DNA of 64,000 nt from Hyaloperonospora brassicae (taxonomy: Eukaryota > Oomycota > Peronosporomycetes > Peronosporales > Peronosporaceae): contig CANTFL010001426.1 of the NCBI GenBank assembly GCA_947650285.1, forward strand, positions 310,001 to 374,000. The letters run 5' to 3'. Under the pieces are notes generated by a model that saw nothing but the letters and a program-made list of their open reading frames with translations, did no database searches and had not been told where the DNA came from. The position numbers and the translations under genes were made by a program. Below, piece after piece: positions 33,220 through 45,099 of this stretch (its first letter is position 1; each line of letters begins with the position of its first letter).

Positions 33220-35210
33220 CAAAATTGTGGAGAATGCGAAACCGATCGCGCAACAAGTACGTAAATTAGCCCCTTTCCAATACTAGGAAAAGTTGGCCGA
33301 CCTTATCAAGGGGATGTTGTCGCGAAAAATATTTAGCCGTCTAATATGCCCTAGGCAAGTCCAATTGTCACATTTGTATAGAAGATTGAGGTGGACATAA
33401 GGTTGCGCATCGACTATTGGTTGATGAAAGACCTAATTTAACTTATATCCTACTCCTTGCCTCTGATGGATAAATAATTGGAACACATCAATAGAGCGTT
33501 GTGTAATTGCTTTCTGGATATGGCTAGTGGTTTTTATCGCGTTGGTATGGCTAAAAGAGCAAGATGACTAAAGCCATTAATCACCCCGCCAAAATAATAT
33601 GAATGGTTGCGAATATTATTTGGGCTTAATATTGCGCCACAAAGTCATCAGAGACCCTTGCATAACGCGCTGTATAATTTTTTACTCAACCCCCAAATGA
33701 TAAGGCAAAAGGAATAGAATATTTGTTCTAGGTAGGAAAATCGATTACCACTCGGGTCCTTGAATACTGGGTCGGCGGTCGTATATAGATGACATGTTGG
33801 TTCCCGCCGAATTATGGGGATCATCATGAACATATGTAAACCGACTGTTGGATGTGTGCGACTAATCAAATTAATCTTTTAGCGCAGCCAAGACTCGTGA
33901 GTATGTCAAAAGGTCATTAGCTCGGACATCGAGTGTCTAGCGCGGACTGTAGGTCCACTCGAAGGGTCTCCAATCTCTGGTCGACCTGCCTTTGTTGATG
34001 GCATTGAAGGCTATGCAGTCGCTTTTGGTAATGATAATTTATTACAGCCGGATTATCGAGGATTATGCCGTGTGGAGATAGATCTTCACGCATGTCAACA
34101 AGAATTGAAAAAGAGGTTAATCCATTCGCCGATGATAAGAAAAAGAAGAAAGGTGAGCCCGCGTGCAAGTCACCTCCCCCATTAATAATAGTAAGACTTC
34201 TACAGTAACATTTCTACTCCATTCTCACCCAGCCAAGGAAACTGTGGCTATTTTCTACGCGAGCAAATGGGCCATCTCGGCATCACTAGCTAAAAATATG
34301 AAAATTTGAGCTTGCCAGTAATATGTACAAGTCGGGATATAAGGATTATGAATTAAACTACAGCATTGTGAAAAAAGAAGTGTTAGCTTGTTGCGAATAG
34401 TGATTGCTTCGATACCACGTTGGTCATCCGTCCCCATAAAGTCTTGACCAGAATTTTGACATTGAGATGGCTACTCAAGTCGACCGGTCTGCAGGGCCGC
34501 TTGGGAAATTTTACCGCCCTCTGATGTCAGTTGAAATAGGAGTCATGAAGTGGTAAAAAGGCGGAGATCATGTGCTTTGGGCATTGCTGCCAGCTTTACA
34601 TCTCGAGAGAATGTATATTCTATTTTATCATCAATCTTAATAGCAGGCACGACAAGTAGTCGACTACATATCCCACGGTGGAGTTGAACGAAGACTTAAA
34701 AGAAATGGATTTTGGCGTTCAGCTTGTGTGAAGCATAAAGTGGGGCCTGTAGCGTCATAATGTGGAGAATCCCGTCATTGGCCATAGTCAAAGTCGTCTT
34801 TAAGTACTTCGACTAATTTGTGGTAGACGGGGCGTAATATGAATGTATGCTACTGGGTTTCAAGTTGTTAATACCCTTGGAAAGAAGATGATCGATCATT
34901 TGTAGACTCTAATTTCTATGTACGACAGGTGCGTAGAGATATTAACTGTATGGCTTCGGGCCTACTGCCGCTACGCACCAGGGCTCTGAACGATCTCCTG
35001 TCGTGGCCGTCCCACAGCATTTTGCATGTGAAGCGGGGCTGGAACCAGAGGTCATACCCGCTTGCCAGGCCGGCTTTACATCAGCATAATGGAGTAATGA
35101 AGACACCGGATGGGAAGCGACCAGGTCTAGCAATCAAACAATTTTTGTTGCTGCTAACCCGTAACGCCAGGGTCCTAAACCAAATTGTTTTGCAGTAACT
35201 AGATCTATGA
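33220..35210 (+). pseudogene. rotted family A-like pol (RT, RNase H)
   Basis: Worn matches to family A appear in order on the plus strand: KLADLIKGMLS near 33296, a CIDYR-like RLRIDY near 33400, WLRM/FGL-like and APQ near 33610-33640, ASKWAISAS near 34260, and RRDINCMASGLLPLRTRALN, LLSWPSHSILHVKRGWNQRS near 34930-35050, the last matching the second RNase H. Almost every line has stops. This is a far older relative of the two family A copies. Confidence 0.65.
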
Positions 35211-35350
35211 CTCCCATTAACATCCCTCGGTATACCACGCACGATAAAATGGTACCAAGACCTAGAGTAAAGCAAGTTCCGAAGTCGCAGGAACAAGATA
35301 TCTGTACACGAGATTATAGGACATATCTATAAGGACGTTGGAGTAACCTG

Positions 35351-36597
35351 TGTGGTGGAAAATTGATCGCTAATTTCGCGAGACTATCTCGACTCCACAC
35401 TGGCGCCCGGAAAATTGACTAACGGAGAGGGCACCCCGATTCCGTGCTATGTGTTGTTATGCTCACCTTGTGTACCCGTCGGTGGGGCGGGTTGCGCTAT
35501 TCTTGGTGGCTTATGCTATATCGAACTTGACCGTATGAGGGATAGGTGTTGATCGGGTGTAAATTCTCCACCCGGTCAAACGTGGGGTGGATCGAGTGGA
35601 AATTCTTCACTTTATCGCTTGTAACTTGGGCGCTCACCCAGTGTTACCTGTATCCAAAGGTGATGCTTGATGCGCGTGCCGTCTGACCACTCGATCCGTC
35701 ACTCGATCTCTATATATAAACCGTTAGGTTCACTGCATCCTATCGCAGTTGGGAGGGGGGTGAGAACTGATGTTCCGCCTGGTCAAATAATTTAAACGCA
35801 AAGCTCGCTAAGACGTGGGTGACTCTCTATTCAACGGGAGGCCAAAGATACTTCCCGGGAGAAGTCGACGCGTGTCTTTCGTTGCAAATTAGTTCTGTTT
35901 AATGTCAACCAACCAAATCCGAACCCTATGACTATGCCTATCTGTTCGCTAGGTCAACTGTTGTGCACCGCCTGTCTATTTCATTCATCTCTTACCTCAT
36001 GTGGTCCACAGCAACAACTCCGTATTGGACCGCCCCATAGTGGATCGCGGTAGAGTGGATCGCAAGACAGTGGATCGCGAGGTAGTGGATCGTGGTATGT
36101 GATCCATACCAGTTATGTGATCCACACCGATCAACAGTACACACCCAGGATAGATCGTGGTCAATTGGTGGTATCTTCGATCGGGCATCCAAGGTCGGAT
36201 CACCGTCACATTCGAAACTTCACACACTTGATTATCTTGACGATCCACTATTCCAGCTTGCTTCCATGTTCGCCTACACTTCATTGTCATTAGCGATCCA
36301 GTACTCCAGCTGATGTTAACCCCTTGAGTGATCCGGTTCCTGCATCTTGGTAATCCAAACCTTCGATCGCGGATCACGATCGTTCAATCGTCGATCCTTG
36401 AATATACTTCTTCTTGACCGTTAGGTGGGTCACTCTGCATAATTTCCACAGTCATTTCGTGTCACTTAGTTGTGTGACACCATCGTCCGTGCTAACGGGC
36501 CCATCTCCGTACGCGCTCCACCGATTGAATCGATCTCGCACTTAACGCGGACAGCACGATCCACACTTCCGTCATTCTTCCTTTGCGCTTCTTCACT
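35351..36597 (-). repeat. family A 3' LTR, mosaic
   Basis: The outer part (35351 to about 35.92 kb) matches the partner LTR at 47.5 kb, while the inner part (about 35.93-36597) matches the LTR of the other element at 7.3-7.93 kb. It contains four 15-bp minisatellite units near 36045-36105 and a TATATATA box at 35711-35718. Confidence 0.85.
35711..35718 (-). promoter_or_regulatory. TATATATA box in family A LTR
   Basis: A palindromic TATATATA lies in the LTR, about 360 bp from its 3' end, and is kept at 47866-47873 in the partner LTR. Because it is palindromic it could serve transcription in either direction. Its role as promoter is inferred. Confidence 0.4.
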
Positions 36598-39155
36598 ATA
36601 GTCTCCTGCTCTGGCGATCGACATACAGTATCGATGGACTTTGGACCCAGAACGCTAATGACTCCTGCATCACCTGCACTTTCCACCTTGAACTCTTATA
36701 GCCCGATCCCGCCTTCTCCTCCTCCGCTAGATTCATCCGTTAAAGAACCAGTTGTGTTGCCGTCGTCTCGGGTGAGCGTTGCATCCTTGTTGTATCGCGA
36801 TACATTAACTGCGGGTATCGCAGCGCTCTACGATCAACTAGATATCCATGCCGCGGTTGTTGCAGAATACCACTCGTTGGAGGCGTTGTGTCGGGACCAG
36901 AAACTGCAGAATGACCGACTACAAACGGAGTTGCAATCGTACGTCGAGCTCGCCCCGCGCTTGGCGACCTATGTTCAGCAACGTTGTCTCGGCCTCTAGA
37001 ATGATCGCCAAAACATGATCAAGAGGTTGCACGAGTTCCAGACGGAGTTAGATACGGCGTTTGGGTCAAGGTCACGTGGTCTGAGAGCTCAAGACGGCCC
37101 TCTTAGAAGCCAAACGGAAATTGATACAATCTGATGATTGGCGCCTTTGAGAATCGTTCATCGCTCAACAGCTAGTGGAAGAGTTGGCTTCGCACCTGGA
37201 TGCTGCGGAACACAATTAAAGCGGCGATCTCCAAGCTGCAACAGCCAATGCATCCAAGTACAAGAATCTCTCATCACAGTTGATGAGAAACATAACACGG
37301 CCAGAATAGCATTTGAGACATGTCAAAGACATTCAAGATCGCCTTCGCGCCCACGAGCACGTATTGGCGGATTCGCAGCGGCTACGATCGGCCCTCGCGG
37401 ATCGAGACGCCCAGGTGAATCGTCTACGCATTCAAGCATTGGAATGAGAACAGAAGTGTTGCTCGGCCGTTCGCGATCGCGACACGATCCGGACTCACCT
37501 TGGCTCGATTGGCTTCTGGATCACTCTGCCTTCCTTTAAATATCTTGTCTACGACTTCCACTACCCCACCAACCGGCAAGCGATCCAGGTCCACGGATCC
37601 CAATCACCCAATCAAGCGTCCCCGCGCCGCGAAGATGACACAATCCGGGAAGAAATTGGCGGATTAACCTTTGGCCAAATCAGCTGATGAGTTTCCGCGA
37701 TCCACTGGACCAGTACGATCTGCCAAATCTTCCGTATCTGATGAAACGCCCCGCTTCTATGCTCGATCCGCCAGATTAACGCGCTTGGACGAGTCGAAAG
37801 GTTCGTCATGATCGGCCTAGACTACCTCGACCCAAGGGACAGCGAGTACAAAACGATCCGCTTTCCAAACCAGAGCACCCCGCGTCTCTGCGCAGTCTTT
37901 CCCATCAACTCGCTCTTACGAGTCTAAAACGACGTCAGAATCCGCACGGACTACTTCAACTTAAGGCAACGCGAGTAAAAAGCGATTTGCCTCCCAAACC
38001 GGAAGTAAAGGGCCCAGAAGCTCTCATCCAGCATTCCGCCGCTCTCCGGTACAGATCCGTTCGACTCTTCCAAAGAAGACACTCTGGCCGCCTTGTCTGT
38101 ATCTCGATTCTTGTTGCGGCGCCGTGGATCGCCGAGGAAAGCTCCGCCTTCTTCCGTACCGACATCTTCCCCAATTCAAGTGGTTTCCCCAATTCCCGAG
38201 TCTGGATCGCCCCCACGTTTGAGTAGATCCGCACCACCTGCAAAGCACCGAGTCTCGAAGGTGAATCTCTTTGGCGAAGCATTGATCGACTTCGACGGAT
38301 AGGTCAGCATGACCAGCGACGTGCGGGATGCCGAGAATGCCCTGCTTCCGCCCGCTGAGTACGACCGTTTGTCTCCGACTCGGGTACCCCGTGCTGAATG
38401 GTTTCCCGGTTACCGAGATCTGGTACCCTGGTACCACCACCACGTACACCCGTGGTCGGCCCGTCGTGTCAGCTTGACCTGCGTGGCAGAACTGGACGTG
38501 GATACCCTATTCAGGTACCTGACGCGGCCGAAAGGGTACATCTTTCTATCTTCCAGCATCAATGCGCCTCAATCCAACGATGCTCCGCCTAAATCAGAGT
38601 GCATTCCACGGCTGTTTACTTTGACACAAGTGGTAACGTTGTACCGGCAAGAGCCTTAGAACCAATACCAGAGCCAAGTCACACCGGTCTCTTTTCATGC
38701 GACTGGTTAGATCGCAGAGTTGGCATCCATGTACCGCTCCTTTGAGACCCGGCATCGACAGGTTCTTTGGGAAGCTACCTAAGCCGTATATCTGCCGATC
38801 GAGCAGCTCGATCGCGATCCGCGGCTAGCGCAGCTTTACAAGCAGCGCAAACAGCGGTGATCGCGATCCGTACCCGGTGAAAAAGCTTTTGCGTTTCATG
38901 CTTCAGGGTATGATCGACAAACACTGTGACCTGGACTTGCTGCTGAATCCGTTCTTTATGAATCTTCCTTCTCCGGTCGAGATTCGTCCTTCGTATTTGG
39001 GTCTTAACGATCCGCAGAAGAGCGTTCCCGATCTAATCTCTAAGCTGGCGTGCTTGGATTCAGCTGAACCCTGGCGAAACCAGTTTCGATCCCGCATTGA
39101 GGATGACCCAGGGTCGTCGATCGCCCGTCTGACCGGTAAGTTTATTCCAAAGTAG
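36583..39155 (+). pseudogene. family A antisense gene in the inverted copy, broken
   Basis: The peptides are those of 4715-7287 in the same order: 36583-36999 (138 codons, Pro/Ser-rich then coiled coil), a coiled-coil region 37.0-37.5 kb readable across frames (LLEAKRKLIQSDDW, QQLVEELASHLDAAEHN, RLRSALADRDAQVNRLRIQA), 38093-38302 (Ser/Pro-rich), 38309-38659 (WFPGYRDLVPWYHHHVHPW) and 38877-39155 (CDLDLLLNPFFMNLPSPVEI). Stops and frameshifts separate the pieces. The first piece begins about 14 bp inside the LTR; its more likely Met is the one before DFGPRTL. Function unknown. Confidence 0.7.
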
Positions 39156-39449
39156 TCCATGGCGATCCAGGCAGTATCTTTATTTAATCGTTCAGTTTAT
39201 ATCTCCATCTTTCTTTTCTTCGTCAAATCGTCACATAAATTCATCTCATTTGCTTTTTTGTCATTTAGATCCACTGCAATCGGGCTTCAATACCTGGATC
39301 GCCACACATCACTTCTCCCCCGTACCCCCTCTGCAACCTTCTTGCAGGCCAATTCCGATATGACACATCGGCTATTCATCCACCGCCGTTTCGTGTGGTT
39401 GCGGCACCTCGAAGCGATTCTTGCTGACTCGGTCGCGATCAAACTCTTA

Positions 39450-41018
39450 TAGCAAGGCTCCACAGTTCAAGTCGACCTCGTCTATCCATGTCGGATCTAC
39501 CGATCCCTTCCATTGCACCATATACTGGCGTTGCACTGTGCCAAAACGAGTCTTCCTGCCAGATCGCACATCCAATATCTTCTCAAGTCGAATTCATCTT
39601 CATCTAACGTGCGTTTCCAACTGTCTTTTGGCAGCATGGTTTCGTCAAAATCGAGGCGATCCACCTCCTCAACATGCACTGGTTTCTCGGTCGATCCGGT
39701 AAGTTCTTTACTCGTTTAAGCTTCGATATATGTACCAGTGGGAACAATCGGTACGGAGTACCCGAACTTCCAACCGCACCGCTTGTCTTCCGCATAATTT
39801 CCTTACTCGGAACGGTCCACGCCACATGTGTGCAATTTTTGGGCGTATCCTTCTTTCACTCGATCCAAATAGAGCCATACTTGCGACCCGACCTCGATCG
39901 CATGTGATCCTTCCTCAGGGTTGTGTCGATCGGCTCGATCCTAGATCGCGATCCGTAGCCGATCGTTAACGACTTCTTTCGCTGGTACTGACGCTATACA
40001 TGATATCGCCATCTTCGGTGTTCTCGGTCTCGTCGTTTGGTGCTTACCAAAGGCAAAGTCCCTTTCATCGTCGATCGTGGGTCCCAACCGTGGATCAGGT
40101 AGAATGGAGTATCTCCTCGCACACGATCCTGTGCCGGATTCATGGCGAACGTCAACCTCTCGGCGTATTCGTACCAATCCTTCTAATTCGTGTCCGTGAC
40201 GTAATTTTCAACGCTCTCGTCAGGGTTTGGACCATTCCTTCTGCTGTTCCATTCAGTTGGGGTCGATATGCCATAGTAGCACGCTGTTTCTGACCCGCGA
40301 TCCGATTGAACGCTCGGAAGAAGTCGGACACGAACCCTGGCTCTCGATCGTAGCGGATCGTTTCACTAGCTCCAAATCTTCGAAAAACATACTACTCGTC
40401 ACTCTCAGCGATCGTTTGTAAAGCTCTGGAGTAACTCGCCTTAGCGATCACCTACCCTGAGAACAGATCCACCCACATCAACAACTCGGTGTTTTCTTTA
40501 TAATATCGCGGCAACGATGGAATGTGATCCATCGCAATAATTTGAAACGGGTAGGTGGCTTGGACGATCCCCGGAGACTCGCCGCGATGGACAGGCTTTC
40601 CTTTTCGCGTCGTGCAATCAACAAATTCTCCTATGTAATTCTGGAAGCTCCGATTAGTTCATCTATAGTGAAAGTTAGACCGTATTCGTTGGTACGTCCG
40701 ACCTATCCCTTGGTGGCCACCCTCCAAACTGGCGTGGTAGTGGTGTAGGAAATCTTGCTGCAGTAGTTCTGGTATCACCAAACAAACCAACACCACCCGA
40801 TTATACGGATCTTCCGTTGATCGATGATAGAAAATCAATAGTCCGCTCTCGTCTACATCATATTCGGACTCGATCCGAGCACATAGTTTCGCTTCTTCAA
40901 TACTTAGCTTCGCTATGTCCCCGATCAGGTATTCCTTCAAGTTGGCGATCCAACTCTCTTCTTCCTGTGCTTGCTTGATTCTCTTGATTCTGATCCTCTG
41001 AACGACTTTCTCTTGCAT
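39450..41018 (-). pseudogene. family A integrase and chromodomain-like tail, inverted copy
   Basis: 41018-40659 is the intact zinc-binding piece (119 codons, identical to 2851-3210). The DDE core and C-terminus follow in broken frames to about 39.68 kb, with VHISKLKRVKNLPDRPRN near 39.7 kb. The chromodomain-like QYMVQWKGS stretch lies near 39.5 kb, followed by the same TAA as in the other copy near 39.45 kb. Confidence 0.8.
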
Positions 41019-41121
41019 TACTTCAGGTGATCGTCATCTCCTTGCGGCCGATCTAGGGACGGGCAGATAATCTTACGACCCGATCGACACATTTGGGTGT
41101 CAATAACTGGTCCAACCGGTT

Positions 41122-42060
41122 TTATGAATGTAAATATTGACGATCATGATCGTATAAAGTCATCGTGCCTTTCTCTTGTTGTAAAGCGTTGCTTGTCCGT
41201 CCATCGGAACTCTGATTCCAGTCCCTCTTCATGCGTAGCAATTCGTGGATAGGCCACGACCGTAGTTTCTCCATCGCCTTATGACGTAGCAACTGTATTC
41301 CGGGCGCTTTGCAATCGATTTCTCCGCGCATCTGCCGGATCAATAAGTTATAATCGCCACGAATGATGAGCACCCCCGCGTTTGATTGGCAAAAAGATCG
41401 AAACCTAGTAGCAATCCACGGTACTCAGCCTCGTTCACAGTCATATCCGTCGCATGTTCGTCTGCAGCAGTCAGTATCTTCCATTTTGAGATCTTCCACA
41501 CTATTGCGCTATATGACCCGCCTTTTCGTTTGGTCCGAGCCGATCCATCAAAACTGACCAAACAAATACTTTCACCCTTCTACACCGTTGGTGGTGGCAT
41601 ATTTGTAGTATGTTTCGGCGTTTTATGAGGGGCGATCGCGATCAACATCTCGTCCACCTCTTCGCGCCTGGTTATACTGGCAGCGAGTCTACCCAGGATC
41701 TCATCTGCTCCCTTTTTACACTTTTTGATCTCCAGGATCTTATATGATAGCAACGCTGCCCATCTCCTTAGCCTCTCATTCAGGCCGAAAGATTGTACCA
41801 GCCAGGCCAACGTTGAATAAAGTGTGACTTCCTTGATCTCTCGTGCAACCAACATAGTTTAGACGATATCCAGGATGCGCAACAGAGCTAAAACGTCTTT
41901 CTCCCCCGTTCCATAGTTAATCTCGGTAGGTTTTAGCGTTCTGCTAGTGTAAGTTACAGGCCAGTATACTCCATCGTGTTCTTGTAGCAAAGATGCCGAT
42001 ACTGCCCATTTGCTAGCATAGACCACGATCACTGGAGGGCGATCCGGATCAAAATGTTAA
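41122..42060 (-). pseudogene. family A double RNase H region, inverted copy
   Basis: 41855-41580 is the degenerate gypsy RNase H end (STLAWLVQSFGLNERLRRW), preceded across a TAA by the YASKWAV part near 42.0 kb. 41561-41340 is the first half of the archaeal-type RNase H (VSFDGSARTKRKGG, NEAEYRG), and 41373-41122 is its second half in another frame (IIRGDYNLLIRQMRGE, MKRDWNQSSD). This copy keeps Trp where 1-8495 has a stop near 2614. Confidence 0.8.
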
Positions 42061-42527
42061 AGAATTGGAGTCTTAGCGATCTTATACTTCAAAATGTTAA
42101 ACGAAAAAATCGCCTTCTCCCATCGACTTCTGTCCGTTGAGTTCCGGTCGTCCTCTTTAAGACAAGAAGACGATGGATCGCCCCTTGAACGACAGACACG
42201 ATCTGGATCGCTGTCACCTTGATCGTTGCGATCGTCTACTTTCGGATCGCTTCGGGTAACATCGCCACGACCTGGATCTCTGTCACGGTCTTTACGACCG
42301 TTCACTTTCGAATCGACCTCTGTAAGACCGATATAATCTGGATAGCTTTCACTTTGATCTTTGCGATCGTCCACTTTTGTATCGCCCCCTATAAGACCAA
42401 CACGAAGTGGAACGCTGTCACCTTGATCGTTGCGATCGTCAACTCTCTTTTTACTCAACATTTGTGACTCCATCTCTTCAATGCGGCGAATTTCGTGGAA
42501 ATATGCTTCGTGTAATTCGTAGAGCAC
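42057..42527 (-). pseudogene. family A RT-RNase H spacer with 23-residue repeats
   Basis: This is the same charged repeat frame as at 1342-1812, with four units beginning V-D/N-D/G-R. One residue at the start differs (LYELHEA against LYELREA). It is open for 156 codons, longer than most of the flanking pol, although the surrounding gene is dead. Confidence 0.75.
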
Positions 42528-42719
42528 TTATGCGTATATTGCAAAGTCTTCAATGAATCGGCTGTAGTAATTCAAACTCTCTAAAAACGACTGCAGCAAC
42601 CGAAGCGACCGGAGCGTTCGAGGAAACGTAATGTTGACCAGCTACCCGAGGTCCTGTGGATGGGCTTCGAGTCCAGCGATTGATACTTGATGACCGATAT
42701 AATCCATCTTGCGCCGTCC

Positions 42720-43883
42720 TCAAAATCGTTTGGTCAGGCTGATCGACAAATTCCACTTGTCGCATACACGTAGCATTCTATCCACTCTTTCATACAAATC
42801 GGTCCACAATGTAGCTGGAATCAATATGTCATCGATGTACGATCTTCGACCTAGCATAGAAGGTGTCTGACTGATGTCCGGCTCTCCTTCTGTAAACACG
42901 TTGATCCGTTTGGAAGATTCCGTAGAGAAGACGTCCGGATCAGCACCGATCTTCATATATCCATACAATGCATTGCCGATCAGGCGTTGGTACATCTGTG
43001 GGGCGTTTTTCAACCCAAACGGCATCCTTAGCCACTCAAACAAGCCTGACGGCGTGATGAATGCTGAATAATTCTTGCTCGTTCTGTCATCTCCACCACC
43101 CAACACCCACTTGCCATATCGAGCTAGCGGTACCACATCGCTTTGTCCATGGGATAGTATTAGTTCATTGATAAATAGCATTGGGTACACCATCGGCCTT
43201 GTCAACTGATTTACCCGTCGATAGTCGATGCACAATCGAATGTCCTCGCCATTCTTCTTAATGATAACGACATTCGGCGAGGCCCAAGGTGATTTGGAAG
43301 GTCGAATAATCTTGGCCGATAGCAGTCCTTTAATCAAATCCGCTAATTTTTCGCGAAACTTGGGCGCTAATGTCCGTACTCTCTGCTTGATCGGGCTCGC
43401 TTTTCCCACATTAACAATCGCATGTAGCCCCTCGTTCGGCTGGAGGGAGTGCGTTTCCTTTACCAATAAGAAGGTACTTGTTTCTCTAGATCAGTTGCCG
43501 TAATCTTTCTTGGTCATCAGTTAGCGGTACGTCAGGATTGCCTACCTGAATATCGTCGATCGCAACTTCAGAAGTGGGCGTAACAATGTCGGGCAGTACC
43601 GCCATGTGCTGATCCACATCCTAGGTGTACCGCTCCTCGCTTTCATGACGATAGGTAGCGACGTACAATTCTCCCGCAATTCGGTCATCCTCCGTACATG
43701 AATCTTCGTCAAGCTTACATCTGGTAAAGGTTCGGCCTCTTTCTTCGACCGATCGCCTGCCCCGTCGGTCGTCGTGCGTTCGTGAATCGTATGAATTACG
43801 AGCATGACACTTATAGGTCGGTGATCCACTTTTCGATCGTCGATCGCGTCATGCGATCCGTCATGCGATCGATCAGTAACCAT
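42720..43883 (-). pseudogene. family A linker and RT, inverted copy; open frame is misleading
   Basis: 43466-42720 is open for 248 codons and includes KFREKLADLIKGLLSAKIIR, CIDYRRVNQL, FEWLRMPFGLKNAPQMYQRL and YIDDILIPA. Between these, about 28 residues (VVPLARYGKWVLGGGDD and on) are the wrong-frame reading of the motif A region. A one-base loss in a T run (ATTATTC against ATTATTTC in the other copy) brings the frame back. Motif A, with its catalytic Asp, is therefore absent from the protein. 43883-43542 is the linker. Confidence 0.88.
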
Positions 43884-44068
43884 ATCCTTTTCGTCTCACC
43901 TCCTTCCATTGGCCCCTCGGGTTACCGATCACATCCGTCCGTTTCCTCGATCGTGTTGACGACACGTGGTAGTGGCTCCACATGTGGAAAAACTTCCGCG
44001 TCTCGGACCGGACTGTCCGTTGATCCGTTATTCTCTTTCGGTCAATTTAAAATCGTCTTCGGCGTAGG

Positions 44069-44347
44069 TTAAGGTGGGTGATCCACAAGCGGACCAGCGT
44101 ATTCGGGTGGCACTTCTTCCTCACTTTCATTCGTAGCTTCAAATGCTAGAGTCTGCCACTCTTTGTACCGTCGCAATCCAACCGAAACGTAGCCTGGGTG
44201 TCGAGGCACCATAACGGCAGCCATAATCCAGCCTAAGGTCGGTCCGCGATCGAGAGTAACTACCTTATCACTGAGATTTGTCGGCTGCAAGAACTTGATC
44301 CGACCTATCCCGGTGGTCACGGTGGGTACCCATGTAGGATCGCGCAT
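44069..44347 (-). pseudogene. family A protease-RT linker
   Basis: An open piece of 92 codons (PTLGWIMAAVMVPRHPGYVS, LRRYKEWQTLAFEATNESEE) lies between protease and RT. It is of the kind found in oomycete gypsy polyproteins and has no catalytic motif. Confidence 0.6.
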
Positions 44348-44384
44348 TAACCCAAAGCTTGGCGTTGAACTGATTATATCCGAT

Positions 44385-45041
44385 CTACATATTTATCGAT
44401 CTACCGACCGGTAGAACTACATGCTGTTCCGGGATCACGATCGACTGCATGGACGATCCGTACAGACTTCGGCGTCCTGCGAGATGAATCCTCACTTCAT
44501 CTGGCAATACCAGCGTCCTATCAGCTAAATCCAGACGTATACATGCAGGTACCCTAAAATCCATACCCAGGATCACTTCTTGACCGACTTTATCACCCAC
44601 CCACACATCAAAATAGTACACCAGCGATCCAGTTAGGATAATTTTGATCTTGGTATGTCCTTCGGTCATGTATGTGTTTTCACCTATCCCCCCACACTCC
44701 TTTTTTATTCCTGTCGATAACACATCCTACCTTACGATAAAAGGCAGTATCCACGATCGAGATCTCCGCTCCCGATTCAAGTAGCATTGTACCTTTTTCG
44801 TTGTTAAGCTTCCCAACCACGTTAGCTTGTTTGAACCATTTTCTTGGTTTATGGTATTTTTAATATCCCCTTGACTCGCCCGGCTCTTGGACATTTTCCA
44901 TCTTGGTGGGAGATTGGACGTACTCATCATGTCGTCTAACACTCGAAATGGAAAGCAGGCAGTTTGGAAAATCACATGAATTTTGCCGGTCATCCTGTTT
45001 GTCCTCGCCTCCGTCGACATACTTCCTCTGCACAAATGCAT
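44385..45041 (-). pseudogene. family A aspartic protease, active-site Asp changed to Glu, frameshifted
   Basis: The frame through 44776 reads GTMLLESGAEISIVDTAFYR, where retropepsins of this family have LLDSGAE; the codon at 44776-44778 gives Glu. After a six-A run on the minus strand near 44705 the frame changes and continues at 44723-44385 with GENTYMTEGHTKIKIILTGS and VILGMDFRVPA, the flap and I-L-G-M-D motif. Glu for Asp would be expected to cripple the enzyme. Confidence 0.78.
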
Positions 45042-45099
45042 ATGCAGAGCTTAGAACGCTCGGCTTGTATCAGATTCCAACCTGACGAGCATCCTAATT

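Noticed and set aside
44700..44712. Programmed frameshift in family A protease
   Set aside because: Too many plain lesions surround it; without other copies it is simply a frame loss at a homopolymer.
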